Positions 1 to 8,680 of a stretch of 64,000 nt of DNA are shown in pieces. The position numbers were made by a program, and so were the translations under genes. Source of the DNA: Alphaproteobacteria bacterium (GTDB taxonomy: Bacteria; Pseudomonadota; Alphaproteobacteria; Micavibrionales; Micavibrionaceae); assembly GCA_021776025.1 (NCBI GenBank), contig JAJFGR010000003.1:62001-126000 (forward strand), written 5' to 3'. Below the pieces are notes generated by a model. It worked only from the letters and a program-made list of their open reading frames with translations. It was not told the DNA's origin and did no database searches. The first letter of the stretch is position 1. Each line of letters begins with the position of its first letter.

Positions 1-1
1 T

Positions 2-544
2 CTATTAGGGTCTACGACTCTACTCGCTCTTGGGGCTGTTGGGCATCAGGCTCAGGCGGCCACTACGGGCGTTGCAATTCAGGCGATCATACTTGATCCT
101 GTGCAAATCACGGCGGTGCTGCCGATGAATTTTGGAGAGTTAACAGACTCCGGTGCGGGTGGTACAGCTACTCTCGGTACAGGCGGTACGATAACCGGTG
201 TTACTGGCGCTACAACGTCAATTGGCGGTACAATTCAAGCTGGTACCTTTAATGTTAAAGGTAGTACGGGTCGTCAGATTGATATCACGACACCGGCGAG
301 TGTAACAATTGATGATGTTGGTGCTGGCGCACCGATGACTGTTCATTCATTTGCTATACTAGCTCCAGCAGCTGGTGGTGGTGGTAATAATACCGGCACT
401 GCAGCGCTTGGTGCTAACCTTGCTTCTACACTGACGGCATCTCCGGCTAACGGTTACGCTCTTGGCGGAACACTGGTTGTTGGTGCGGCGCAGGTGGCAG
501 GTACGTATAATGGAACTGTTGTTGTCACGGCGGTTTATAACTAA
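2..544 (+). CDS. DUF4402-type pilin-like protein, 5' partial
   Basis: The reading frame is open from the left edge, so the true start lies outside the window; the first visible residues (LLGSTTLLALGAVGHQAQA) look like the end of a signal peptide. The mature part is Gly/Thr/Ala-rich with alternating beta-strand pattern, starts with a PVQITAVLPMNFGEL-like segment and ends with GTYNGTVVVTAVYN, both typical of DUF4402 proteins, which I recall as secreted beta-sandwich proteins often encoded with chaperone-usher genes. The next three genes (a second DUF4402-like protein, a PapD-like chaperone and an usher) support an appendage subunit. No cysteine is visible in the mature part. Function is inferred from family and context. 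Confidence 0.75.
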   Translation, partial: LLGSTTLLALGAVGHQAQAATTGVAIQAIILDPVQITAVLPMNFGELTDSGAGGTATLGTGGTITGVTGATTSIGGTIQAGTFNVKGSTGRQIDITTPASVTIDDVGAGAPMTVHSFAILAPAAGGGGNNTGTAALGANLASTLTASPANGYALGGTLVVGAAQVAGTYNGTVVVTAVYN

Positions 545-575
545 AACCCAGTGTGAGTGCAGATTATTATGTTAC

Positions 576-604
576 AAAGCCGGCCTCACGTGTCGGCTTT
601 TTAA
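576..604 (+). terminator. Rho-independent terminator after first subunit gene
   Basis: A 7 bp stem (AAAGCCG 576-582 with CGGCTTT 594-600), an 11 nt loop and a T run lie 32 bp after the stop. The strong stop after the first subunit gene would let the major subunit be made in excess over downstream genes. Confidence 0.7.
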
Positions 605-652
605 TTTTCAAAAACCTTTTATAAAGTGCTGTGAGGCATAGAGGCATAGAAG

Positions 653-1219
653 ATGCTGAGAAGGCGCACACAAAGTAAGAAAAACATTTCAAAGCCATTG
701 GTGACATCGGCTTTAATTTCCCTGTCTTGTTTTACGCTTCAGGCCTTAAGAGGGGTTATTGCAAGCACTGCAACGCTTCCCATTAGTGTACGGCTTGTTA
801 GAGCCATAGAGATTACTCTGGAGACGTCTTTGGATTTTGGGACGCTTGCCATGACTTTGGATCGCGCCGGCGCTGCGCGGATGGATACGAGTCTTAATCA
901 ACTTATTATCGATGATAATAGTTCTTTGGCGCTGGCTGGCGGTACACCGCAAGTCGGGCGTTTTACCATCAAAGGAAGTGCGTTTCCTGTCACTGTTAGT
1001 GTTGAAGAAACTTCTGTCAAGCTTACAAATGGCGTGGAGACACTGACTATTAACAGCTTCAATCTGATGACTGCGAACGGCGGCTCACAGGTGACTGTTA
1101 CGCCGATAGCAGGGCAAAATAGCTTTACTGTACCTGTTGGTGCGTCACTTGTTACGAAAACAGGACAGTTAGATGGGACATATGTGGGAAGTACAAGGAT
1201 ATTCGCTAATTTTCAATAA
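653..1219 (+). CDS. DUF4402-like secreted subunit, second copy
   Basis: A 188-residue protein with a basic N-terminus (RRRTQSKKN) and a hydrophobic stretch around residues 17-40, consistent with a long signal peptide. The remainder shares the pattern of the preceding gene product: a RAIEITLETSLDFGTLAM segment near the mature N-terminus and a GTYVGSTRIFANFQ end, the usual beta-strand closing DUF4402 domains. It is probably a minor subunit or adaptor of the same appendage. There is no clear Shine-Dalgarno sequence before the ATG at 653, so the start could be slightly different. It is followed 81 bp later by the chaperone gene. Confidence 0.7.
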   Translation: MLRRRTQSKKNISKPLVTSALISLSCFTLQALRGVIASTATLPISVRLVRAIEITLETSLDFGTLAMTLDRAGAARMDTSLNQLIIDDNSSLALAGGTPQVGRFTIKGSAFPVTVSVEETSVKLTNGVETLTINSFNLMTANGGSQVTVTPIAGQNSFTVPVGASLVTKTGQLDGTYVGSTRIFANFQ

Positions 1220-1300
1220 TACAGATACGCACTAAAGGCTTGAAAAACAGCTTAAAATCATGCAAAACTCTTTGTTAAGTGTTATTTTGCGGAAGGTGCG

Positions 1301-2176
1301 ATGGCGTATTTCTTCCCAGTAAAGGCCATGATAATGATACATATTTTTAAGAGATTTACAGCTGTTTTGCTTATGTGCAGCGCTTTTTTCATGCTGAGTG
1401 CAACAGAAGCTAACGCGGTTCGTGTAAGCTTAAAACGTATTATTTTTGAGGGCAGCGTACGTTCTGAAATACTGACAATTATTAATAATACAGGCGAAGC
1501 GCAAACCTATCGTTTGGGCTGGCGTAAATATAAAATGACGGAACGTGACTCCCTTCGAGCAGTTAAAGAAGATGAAGATGCGAGTGATATTTTATGGGCT
1601 GATGATATGGTTCGTTTTGCGCCGCGGCGTGTCAGTATTCCTGCCGGGAGCTCTCAGCAAATTCGTCTTTTATTACGCAGGCCGGCCGACATACAAGAAG
1701 CAGAGTATCGTTCGCATCTTTGGATTGTGACAGAAAGCAAACCGGACAGGTTTGATATTGAGCAGGATGCAACTGATAAGCAGTCTATTCGTCTTGCCGT
1801 GCAGCCGGCTATATCTTTGCCTATCTTTGTTCGTCATGGTGATCTGGAGGTTTCTGCAAGCATAGAAGATGCAAAACTTTCAAAAACTGCTGAAGGGTTA
1901 AATGTCAGTTTTACTTTGCTTAGAGATGGCACCAGTAGTCTTTATGGCGATCTTGACTTTGTGTGTACTGACGGTGGCAAAGATGTCGTTTTAAAACAAG
2001 TTCGCGGTATTTCTGTCTATACAGAAGTTAACAAGCGTTATCTTGATTTTGATCTTCCCCTTGGCCCTGAGGCTGCTCAGCACTGTCAGAGTGTGAATGT
2101 GGTATATAGAGCGGACCCCGATGACCCTAAATTTAAGGGTGGGACTCTTGCCGAGGCATCAACATCAATAAACTAA
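1301..2176 (+). CDS. PapD-like periplasmic pilus chaperone
   Basis: A 291-residue protein with an N-terminal signal peptide ending near NAVRV. The first half matches the PapD/FimC chaperone fold: a VSLKRIIFEG strand, a TIINNTGEAQTYRLGW strand, then RFAPRRVSIPAGSSQQIRLLLRR, the motif leading into the subunit-binding G1 region. It should bind subunits in the periplasm and deliver them to the usher encoded downstream. The ATG at 1301 has a GGAAGG ribosome site at 1291; an internal ATG at 1328 would give a shorter, more conventional signal peptide. The C-terminal domain is less conserved, as is usual. Confidence 0.82.
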   Translation: MAYFFPVKAMIMIHIFKRFTAVLLMCSAFFMLSATEANAVRVSLKRIIFEGSVRSEILTIINNTGEAQTYRLGWRKYKMTERDSLRAVKEDEDASDILWADDMVRFAPRRVSIPAGSSQQIRLLLRRPADIQEAEYRSHLWIVTESKPDRFDIEQDATDKQSIRLAVQPAISLPIFVRHGDLEVSASIEDAKLSKTAEGLNVSFTLLRDGTSSLYGDLDFVCTDGGKDVVLKQVRGISVYTEVNKRYLDFDLPLGPEAAQHCQSVNVVYRADPDDPKFKGGTLAEASTSIN

Positions 2177-2244
2177 TCTAATCATCTGAAATAGTTGAAA
2201 AAAGTTTTGGCATGGTACTTGCTGTTTATCTCTGCAAGGGCTTG

Positions 2245-2264
2245 AGTGCGCTTTGCGCACTTTT
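2245..2264 (+). terminator. Terminator-like hairpin between chaperone and usher
   Basis: A perfect 7 bp palindromic stem (AGTGCGC / GCGCACT) with a TTT loop followed by TTTT. It sits across a possible GTG start of the usher frame (2246), which argues that the real usher start is downstream at 2297. It may reduce usher expression relative to the chaperone. Confidence 0.6.
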
Positions 2265-2296
2265 TGCTAGAGGTATCAATAACATCGCAGGGTAGG

Positions 2297-5200
2297 ATGT
2301 TTAATAGGGCAAGTTTTAACATATTGATTTATAAGCGCTTTATGATGCTAATTGTTGTTATGACAATAATGGCTACAGCACTCTTGCCTGCATATTATGC
2401 AAAAAATGCGGCCGCACAAACTGAATCTATTCCCAATGAATATATATTTCGAGTTCTCTTATTGCCAGATTGGACCATTTCCGAGGCAATATTTGCCTAT
2501 GAATTGAACGGTAAGTATTACTTACCGCTGCAAGAGCTGTCCGATGATTTTGAGTTTTTCGCTGATATTGAGGTTGAAAACAAGTTGGCTCAAGGCTTTG
2601 CCTCGAAAGAAGAAAATAACTTTACAATAGATGGCGGGCGCAATGAACTGATTGTTAGGGGGAACAGAGAATCCTTAAGTGAAGACGCGGTACTGGTTTC
2701 TGACTTTTTGGCCACCGATGATCTGTATGTTCAGCTTGAAGTTTTAAACGCCATATGGCCAATAAGTTTCAATATTGATCTTGCTAACCTCACTATCTTT
2801 GTTGAAACAGGGGAAGATCTGTCTTTCATGCGCGATAGAGAAAGAAAGAAAAAACAGAAGATTGCGGGTGTAAGAAAAGAACAAAAATTTAGAGAGAAGG
2901 AACTGTTACCGAGGCGAGACAACGATTATCAACTTCTAGGCGCCCCTGTTGTTGACTATCAGGCCACGTATACTTTTGATACTGAGGAAGATAATCTGGT
3001 TGGAACAAATAATTTTTCTGGCCTGCAAAATATTGGCAAGATGCAAGCTGATTTTTCTGCAAATTACAGGCTTGAAGAGGGGAACATAGAAAGGCCAGAT
3101 AGTATTCGCCTGAAATTTAGCCGTAGATCTGTTGGTGATGAGTATTTGTTTATTCCAGGTTTGCGAAAAATTGAAGCTGGTGATGTGACCTTGCGGCAGC
3201 GCGATTTAGTGGCAAACTCCTCGGCAGGGCGAGGGGTCACAATTTCCAATGATAATCAATCCAGAGATAATGAATTTGACCGAATTACGGTTGAAGGTGT
3301 TGGTCCCCCAGGGTGGGAGATTGAACTCTATAACAATGAAGAATTGATCGATTTTAGCACCGTCCCGGATGACGGGCTGTTCTTTTTTGAAGATGTTATT
3401 TTGGGTTTTGGAAACAACGAAATCAAAATTCTATTTTTTGGACCACAAGGTCAGGTTAAAGAAGAGCTTCGACGGTATACAGCCGGGGGGAATATGCTTT
3501 CGCCCAATGAATTCAAATATTCAGCCGGTTTACTCGATTCAGACCGTGAATTCATATTGCTTGATAATGAAGCCAGAACTCAACCGCGAGGCGTTGCAAA
3601 GAATCTAAATACTGCTTATGGGGTTAATAAAGCGGTTACAGTTTTCGGGACTTATGCTGAGCTTCCGAACTCTGATAAAAATCGCAAATATCTCACTGCC
3701 GGTGCGGTCGCTTCTACGCCAATTGGCTTATTTGAAGCGGAGGCTTATAAGCAGCTTGCAAGGGGAAGAGCTATAAGTGTTGATTATATTACTAAATTTT
3801 TTGGGATTCGCTCTAACATTGCCGCGTCTGTGTTCAGAGATTTTGAAAGTGAAGCCTCCGGCTTTGATTTAAACCGGAAAAGAAATGAAATTCGTGGGCA
3901 ACTTAGTAGAAATGTTAAATTTTTCTCTATTCCTATCGGGCTCAGATTTAATGTTTTACGCACTAAGCGAGAAACTGGCATAAGAACTACAGACCTTGAT
4001 TTTACACAGACACTCTCGCGCAGCGGTGTGCGTGTTAGTAACAGCTCCCGGATGCGGTTACTTGATGATAGACATGAATCAAGCACGGGCGGGTTAACAA
4101 CCACAGTGCGTGAAGGGCCATGGCAATTTAGAGGCACTCTAAATTATGAAATATACCCGCGGTCCCTTATATCAACAGGAAGCGGTGAAGTTCGTTATAG
4201 GGATAAAAACAATTTTCAGGCGGCCTTAAATGCATCACGTGATTTTCAGACAGCGGCTTACCGGGTTGGTGTTCAAACCGGCTATGACTTTAAACGTTTT
4301 TTAGGGACTGTAGAAAGCGCTTATGAGCGTGGGATGGGGTGGGAATTTGTTCTGCGCGCTTCGACATCCTTGCATCCGTATACTGAGGATAATAGCTATG
4401 CTTTGAGCAGCGTGTCGCAGCGTAATGCTTCTCCGGTCAAAGCTTTTGTGTTTTTAGATAAAGACGCCGACGGCGAATTTAATGGCGACGATGAACCCAT
4501 TGAAGGTGCAAAAATTAAATATGGAGGCGGTAAAAGTAAGACGAAAACGGACGAAAATGGTTATGTTATTGCCAGTGTCCCATCTGATAAGTTGCAAAAT
4601 GTGCGTTTAGACACAGCCTCCTTAATCGATCCATACTATATTTCGGCTTATGATGGTTTCAGTACGGTTCCTATTAAAGGCAAAATGATCGAAACGATAT
4701 TCCCGGTTATAGAGACGGGTTCTATTGAGGGCAGCGTTTACAGAAAATCTAGCAATAGAGCTGTGGCCGGTTTGGAGCTTAATCTTGTGAATGAGGCTGG
4801 AGAAACAGTTCTCAGCGTGGAAACAGCGTTTGATGGGTTTTATGTGTTTGAGTTTGTTCCCCCTGGAAGCTATAGCGTTCAAACAGATTCCTCTCATGTG
4901 GTTGGTTTGTTGGAGAATTCAGCAAGCATCGTTCCCCAAGATCTGTATGTCTATGGCCATGATGTCTTTATAGATGATGCGAATATGATGATTATGGAGG
5001 AAGCTTCGTTTAATATTGAGCCTGCTGCAGGGGGTATGGAATTAGGGGTGTTTGGTCCACCAGAAGAGGCGTTTGGGCCCGCAAAAATGGTTATTGAACA
5101 AGCTGCGGTTGAAGCCGCTGTGCAGGAGACACCGGAACAAAAAATATCTGATATTCAGCCTGCGGCAGGGTCTTCTCAAACAATTATTCGAAATCCACGG

Positions 5201-5500
5201 TTTAAAACGCACAACGGCAAATCACGTTTTGTTGCGGAATTTTCAAATGAGATAGATTACGAAGTGCTTGAGAGTGACAAAACAGATCAGGTTCAGGTCG
5301 TCATTAAAAATGCGTTATTGGAAAAAAATCAAACCTTGCAAGCGCAGATAGAAACGGCAATGTACGAATCTAAAATTGAGCAACAAGACGGTAATGTTGT
5401 CATCTCAATTTCTAATGAAAACTCTATACAGCTTCAATTCGTATCTATCTTGCCGGCTCTTCAAAATGGGGAAAGACGCTTTTTAATAGATGCCCAGTAG
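2297..5500 (+). CDS. Outer-membrane usher-like protein with C-terminal AMIN-like region
   Basis: With the ATG at 2297 (AGGG ribosome site just upstream) the protein has 1067 residues. A signal peptide is visible (MMLIVVMTIMATALLPAYYA). An N-terminal periplasmic domain is followed by usher-type sequence: GDVTLRQRDL, a WEIELYNNEELIDF stretch, then FGNNEIKILFFGPQGQ, which resembles the conserved usher barrel/plug region. Two carboxypeptidase-regulatory or SdrD-like beta-sandwich segments follow (around VKAFVFLDKDADGEF and GSIEGSVYRKSSNRAV). The last ~100 residues (RFVAEFSNEIDYEVLE onward) resemble an AMIN domain. It should assemble and secrete the DUF4402 subunits. Family assignment rests on motifs only. 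The gene looks AT-richer than its downstream neighbours. The alternative GTG at 2246 lies in a terminator-like hairpin. Confidence 0.75.
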   Translation: MFNRASFNILIYKRFMMLIVVMTIMATALLPAYYAKNAAAQTESIPNEYIFRVLLLPDWTISEAIFAYELNGKYYLPLQELSDDFEFFADIEVENKLAQGFASKEENNFTIDGGRNELIVRGNRESLSEDAVLVSDFLATDDLYVQLEVLNAIWPISFNIDLANLTIFVETGEDLSFMRDRERKKKQKIAGVRKEQKFREKELLPRRDNDYQLLGAPVVDYQATYTFDTEEDNLVGTNNFSGLQNIGKMQADFSANYRLEEGNIERPDSIRLKFSRRSVGDEYLFIPGLRKIEAGDVTLRQRDLVANSSAGRGVTISNDNQSRDNEFDRITVEGVGPPGWEIELYNNEELIDFSTVPDDGLFFFEDVILGFGNNEIKILFFGPQGQVKEELRRYTAGGNMLSPNEFKYSAGLLDSDREFILLDNEARTQPRGVAKNLNTAYGVNKAVTVFGTYAELPNSDKNRKYLTAGAVASTPIGLFEAEAYKQLARGRAISVDYITKFFGIRSNIAASVFRDFESEASGFDLNRKRNEIRGQLSRNVKFFSIPIGLRFNVLRTKRETGIRTTDLDFTQTLSRSGVRVSNSSRMRLLDDRHESSTGGLTTTVREGPWQFRGTLNYEIYPRSLISTGSGEVRYRDKNNFQAALNASRDFQTAAYRVGVQTGYDFKRFLGTVESAYERGMGWEFVLRASTSLHPYTEDNSYALSSVSQRNASPVKAFVFLDKDADGEFNGDDEPIEGAKIKYGGGKSKTKTDENGYVIASVPSDKLQNVRLDTASLIDPYYISAYDGFSTVPIKGKMIETIFPVIETGSIEGSVYRKSSNRAVAGLELNLVNEAGETVLSVETAFDGFYVFEFVPPGSYSVQTDSSHVVGLLENSASIVPQDLYVYGHDVFIDDANMMIMEEASFNIEPAAGGMELGVFGPPEEAFGPAKMVIEQAAVEAAVQETPEQKISDIQPAAGSSQTIIRNPRFKTHNGKSRFVAEFSNEIDYEVLESDKTDQVQVVIKNALLEKNQTLQAQIETAMYESKIEQQDGNVVISISNENSIQLQFVSILPALQNGERRFLIDAQ

Positions 5501-5725
5501 GTTCGCATACAATAATACAATTACGCTATAAAATGCTGCACCTGCACAGGGGCTTAAGTCCTTAGAATAGCGTATAGTTTTTCCTAAACGCAACAATGTT
5601 ATACTGCACTGCACATAAAAAACTCTTTAAAAACAATGATTTGTGCTCATTTTTTTGTTGCTTTTTGTTTCATTCAGGATGATGCTCTTTGTTTGTTTTA
5701 TGGTTTTTAACTTTAAGCGATTGGA

Positions 5726-7324
5726 TTGGTTTTGAGAGAAATCATCGAAGAAGAGGCAGTTATATCTAGTCGTGGGACGGATATTCCCAAGACGCGGATG
5801 AAGCATGTCAAGCCGATGCGCGGGCGTTTTACGCATGAACGCGTTGATGCGTTGTTGCACGATATTTATGATGCGGATGATTACGCCAAGATGAAAGAGA
5901 ACGGCGTTGATAAGCGCATGATGTTTGGCACGAATGCACATTATCAAGCTTTGGTTATGGGTGAAGAACTGCGCGATCAAGATGATAATATTTTGGTGCC
6001 CGAGATGCCGCCCAGCCTGCCGATTGCTGCGCTTATTTTACCGCGGCTGGAAGAAACATTTAGCCTTGAAGGTTCGAAAGACCCATCTAACCAAATGAAC
6101 TTCACGCCGGGCAGCAATAGCCTGCACGGGAAGTTGCTGCATAAATATGACGAGATTGTTTTGGGTTATGCCTCACCGACATGTTCAGCGCATTGCCGGT
6201 ATTGTTACCGCCTTGATTTATTCAACAAAGACACGGGCAAAATGAGCGTGCGGCCCGAAGAGCTCCGCGATTATATTTTAAATTACAATAAGGCGCTGGA
6301 GGCTAATGGCGGGGTTGACCCGGAAACGGGAGACCGCCGCTATCCTATCCGTGAATTACTGCTTTCTGGCGGTGACATTATGGTTTTGCCGAACCGAACA
6401 CTTTATAGGTTTGCTGTGGCGGCGGGGCAGGCGGGTGTTAATATCCTGCGCTTTGGTACGAAAGAAATTGCCTTCCGCCCTGAGCGCTTTGATGAGGCGA
6501 TGGTGGAAACATTTCAGATTATTCATGAAGAATTTCCGCATATGCATTTGAACATTGTTTCGCACTTCACGCACCCTGATGAATTTTTGGTGCGGGACGA
6601 GGATAACAATTATATTCCGAATGAAGACGGGCCGGGTTATCAGTGGATGGATGTGTCGAAAGCGGCTGTGGAAAATATGCTGGGACTTAGTTTCGTCAGT
6701 ATGGATAACCAAACGCCGATTATCCTGAAAGTGAATGACCGGGAAGAGGATATTCGCACTTTGCATGAAGAATGTCGGCGCATGGGCATCAAACCAAAAT
6801 ATCTTTTTCAGGGGCGCGATATTGAGGGGCATCAGGCCTTTTCTTTGCCGGTTGAGAAGGCTTGGAAAATTCATAATGAAGCGATGAAGGGGCTTTCCGA
6901 TGCCGCGCGCTCACGTTTCTGTATGTCGACAGCATGGGGGAAGATGGAAGTTGTAAGCGTGATTGACCCGATTGTTGAAGACACGATGGATTTTGCGATA
7001 TTGCCGATGGCGCTGCAGATGGCGGTGAATGATTTGCTGGGTGATGGGCTTGTGATTTTTAAATCGCACCGATCGCCGCATGAGGCAGACTCACAGGGAG
7101 ATTTAATTATTGCTAAGCGTAATCCTGATGCGCTATGGATGTCGGGTTACGAGGATAGAATTATTTATGACTCGCGCCGGCCTGAGCATGAAAAATATGG
7201 AGGTCTTGTGGCCTTGCTGGCGAATAATTTTGGTGCGGATTTCTTTAAGAAAATGAAAGCTAGTCGAAAAGGACAGGGCCATGAAATGGACATTAAAGAG
7301 ATTAAAAAGGTTTTGGCCGCGTAA
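5726..7324 (+). CDS. KamA-family radical SAM aminomutase
   Basis: A 532-residue protein with the radical SAM cluster motif CSAHCRYC (Cys153, 157, 160 from this start) and extensive similarity to lysine 2,3-aminomutases, including a VEKAWKIH segment and a conserved WGKMEV lysine probably equivalent to the PLP lysine. These enzymes move an alpha-amino group to the beta carbon using S-adenosylmethionine, [4Fe-4S] and PLP. The aspartate that in lysine enzymes precedes the LSxG segment is replaced by Arg (FQGRDIEG), and the Asp-containing loop before the PLP lysine is shortened, so lysine may not be the substrate. The start is uncertain: TTG at 5726 or 5732, or ATG at 5800; no good ribosome site is visible. 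An aminotransferase gene follows 19 bp later. Confidence 0.85.
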   Translation: MVLREIIEEEAVISSRGTDIPKTRMKHVKPMRGRFTHERVDALLHDIYDADDYAKMKENGVDKRMMFGTNAHYQALVMGEELRDQDDNILVPEMPPSLPIAALILPRLEETFSLEGSKDPSNQMNFTPGSNSLHGKLLHKYDEIVLGYASPTCSAHCRYCYRLDLFNKDTGKMSVRPEELRDYILNYNKALEANGGVDPETGDRRYPIRELLLSGGDIMVLPNRTLYRFAVAAGQAGVNILRFGTKEIAFRPERFDEAMVETFQIIHEEFPHMHLNIVSHFTHPDEFLVRDEDNNYIPNEDGPGYQWMDVSKAAVENMLGLSFVSMDNQTPIILKVNDREEDIRTLHEECRRMGIKPKYLFQGRDIEGHQAFSLPVEKAWKIHNEAMKGLSDAARSRFCMSTAWGKMEVVSVIDPIVEDTMDFAILPMALQMAVNDLLGDGLVIFKSHRSPHEADSQGDLIIAKRNPDALWMSGYEDRIIYDSRRPEHEKYGGLVALLANNFGADFFKKMKASRKGQGHEMDIKEIKKVLAA

Positions 7325-7343
7325 TTTACCAAGGATAGAAAAA

Positions 7344-8651
7344 ATGATTAAGCTTACAGATACGATTAAAAATCTGCCGCATTCCCCGACTTTATGGGCG
7401 AATGATTTGGTCCATGCAAAACGCAGTGAAGGTGAAATGGTTTATCATATGGGGTTTGGGGAATCTTCTTTTCCTGTGCCCGAGCGTTTACGAAAAGCGT
7501 TGGCGACGGCCGCACATAGGAATAATTACTTGCCTGCGGATGGTTTGGTTGAATTAACCGATGCTATAAAATCTTATTATCGACCAATTCTTGGTGATGA
7601 ATATATCGATAAAACTGATGTGCTTGTCGCTCCCGGCAGTAAGCTTGTTTTATATAGCCTGCAGATGGCTATTGAGGGTGATTTACTGATGCCGGTGCCG
7701 AGCTGGGTGAGCTATGAGCCGCAGGCAAAAATGCTGCACACAGATGTGATTAAAGTGCCAACGAAGCTGGATGATGATGGCTATCATATTAGTGCAGAAG
7801 ACCTTACAACCGCCATTTTAGAAGGTAGAAAAAACGGTAAGAACCCTACGAAGTTGATTCTTAATTCTCCTAGTAATCCTACTGGCCTTATTATTCCTGA
7901 TGATGAGCTAAAAGCAATTGCAGAGGTTTGTAAAAACGAAGGCGTCATGATTATTTCGGATGAAATCTATGGTTTTGTGCGTCATGGTCAAGGATATCGA
8001 AGTATCGCCTCTATGGCTCCGGATATTACAGCTGTGACAACGGGCTTGTCGAAGCATCTCTCCCTTGGTGGCTGGCGTATTGGATTTGGATTTATTCCGA
8101 AAGGCATTGATGGGCTGCATAATGCATTGCGCTGTATTTCTAGCGAAACTTGGTCGTGTGTGTCCGCACCAGTGCAACACGCGGCTGTTGAAGCTTTTAA
8201 AGGTCATGAGGATTTAGATAAGCATATTCGTGCTTGCGCAGAAATTCATGGTTTCATGAATCAGACGGTTTCGAAAGGTTTGCAAGGGTATGGCATTATG
8301 GCGCCGTTGGTTCAGGGCGCATTTTATAACTATCCTGATTTTGAACCATTCCGTGAGGTTTTTGCTAAGAATGGTATTAAGACATCTCAAGATATTCATG
8401 AGCTATTGCTGAATGAATATAATCTTGCAACCCTGCCTGGTAAGGGCTTTGGCGCTGAGGCAGAGGTTTTGACATTGCGCTTGTCGGGCTGTGATTATGA
8501 TGGCGCAGTAGCTTTGGCGGCATATCAAAATGGCGAAGTGCTTGACCATGATTTCATTGAAAAATATGCGCCGCGGGTTTTAAAGGCAATCGATATTTTT
8601 GGTGAATTTGTTAAAAAATATGGACAAAATTCGGCCAGTTGTGCGGCATAG
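7344..8651 (+). CDS. PLP-dependent class I/II aminotransferase
   Basis: 435 residues, fold-type I aminotransferase. Visible motifs are NSPSNPTGL (substrate loop), SDEIYGFVRH (Asp and Tyr that contact PLP), and TGLSKHLSLGGWRIGF, in which the Lys of SKHLS should form the Schiff base. The ATG at 7344 is chosen because an AAGGA site lies about 8 nt upstream and it removes an overlap with the aminomutase gene. It is probably co-transcribed with the KamA-family gene, so it may process the beta-amino acid product or supply its precursor; the substrate is not predictable from the sequence. Confidence 0.85.
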   Translation: MIKLTDTIKNLPHSPTLWANDLVHAKRSEGEMVYHMGFGESSFPVPERLRKALATAAHRNNYLPADGLVELTDAIKSYYRPILGDEYIDKTDVLVAPGSKLVLYSLQMAIEGDLLMPVPSWVSYEPQAKMLHTDVIKVPTKLDDDGYHISAEDLTTAILEGRKNGKNPTKLILNSPSNPTGLIIPDDELKAIAEVCKNEGVMIISDEIYGFVRHGQGYRSIASMAPDITAVTTGLSKHLSLGGWRIGFGFIPKGIDGLHNALRCISSETWSCVSAPVQHAAVEAFKGHEDLDKHIRACAEIHGFMNQTVSKGLQGYGIMAPLVQGAFYNYPDFEPFREVFAKNGIKTSQDIHELLLNEYNLATLPGKGFGAEAEVLTLRLSGCDYDGAVALAAYQNGEVLDHDFIEKYAPRVLKAIDIFGEFVKKYGQNSASCAA

Positions 8652-8680
8652 GAACCGCTTGAGGGGCTATGCATCCTTTA

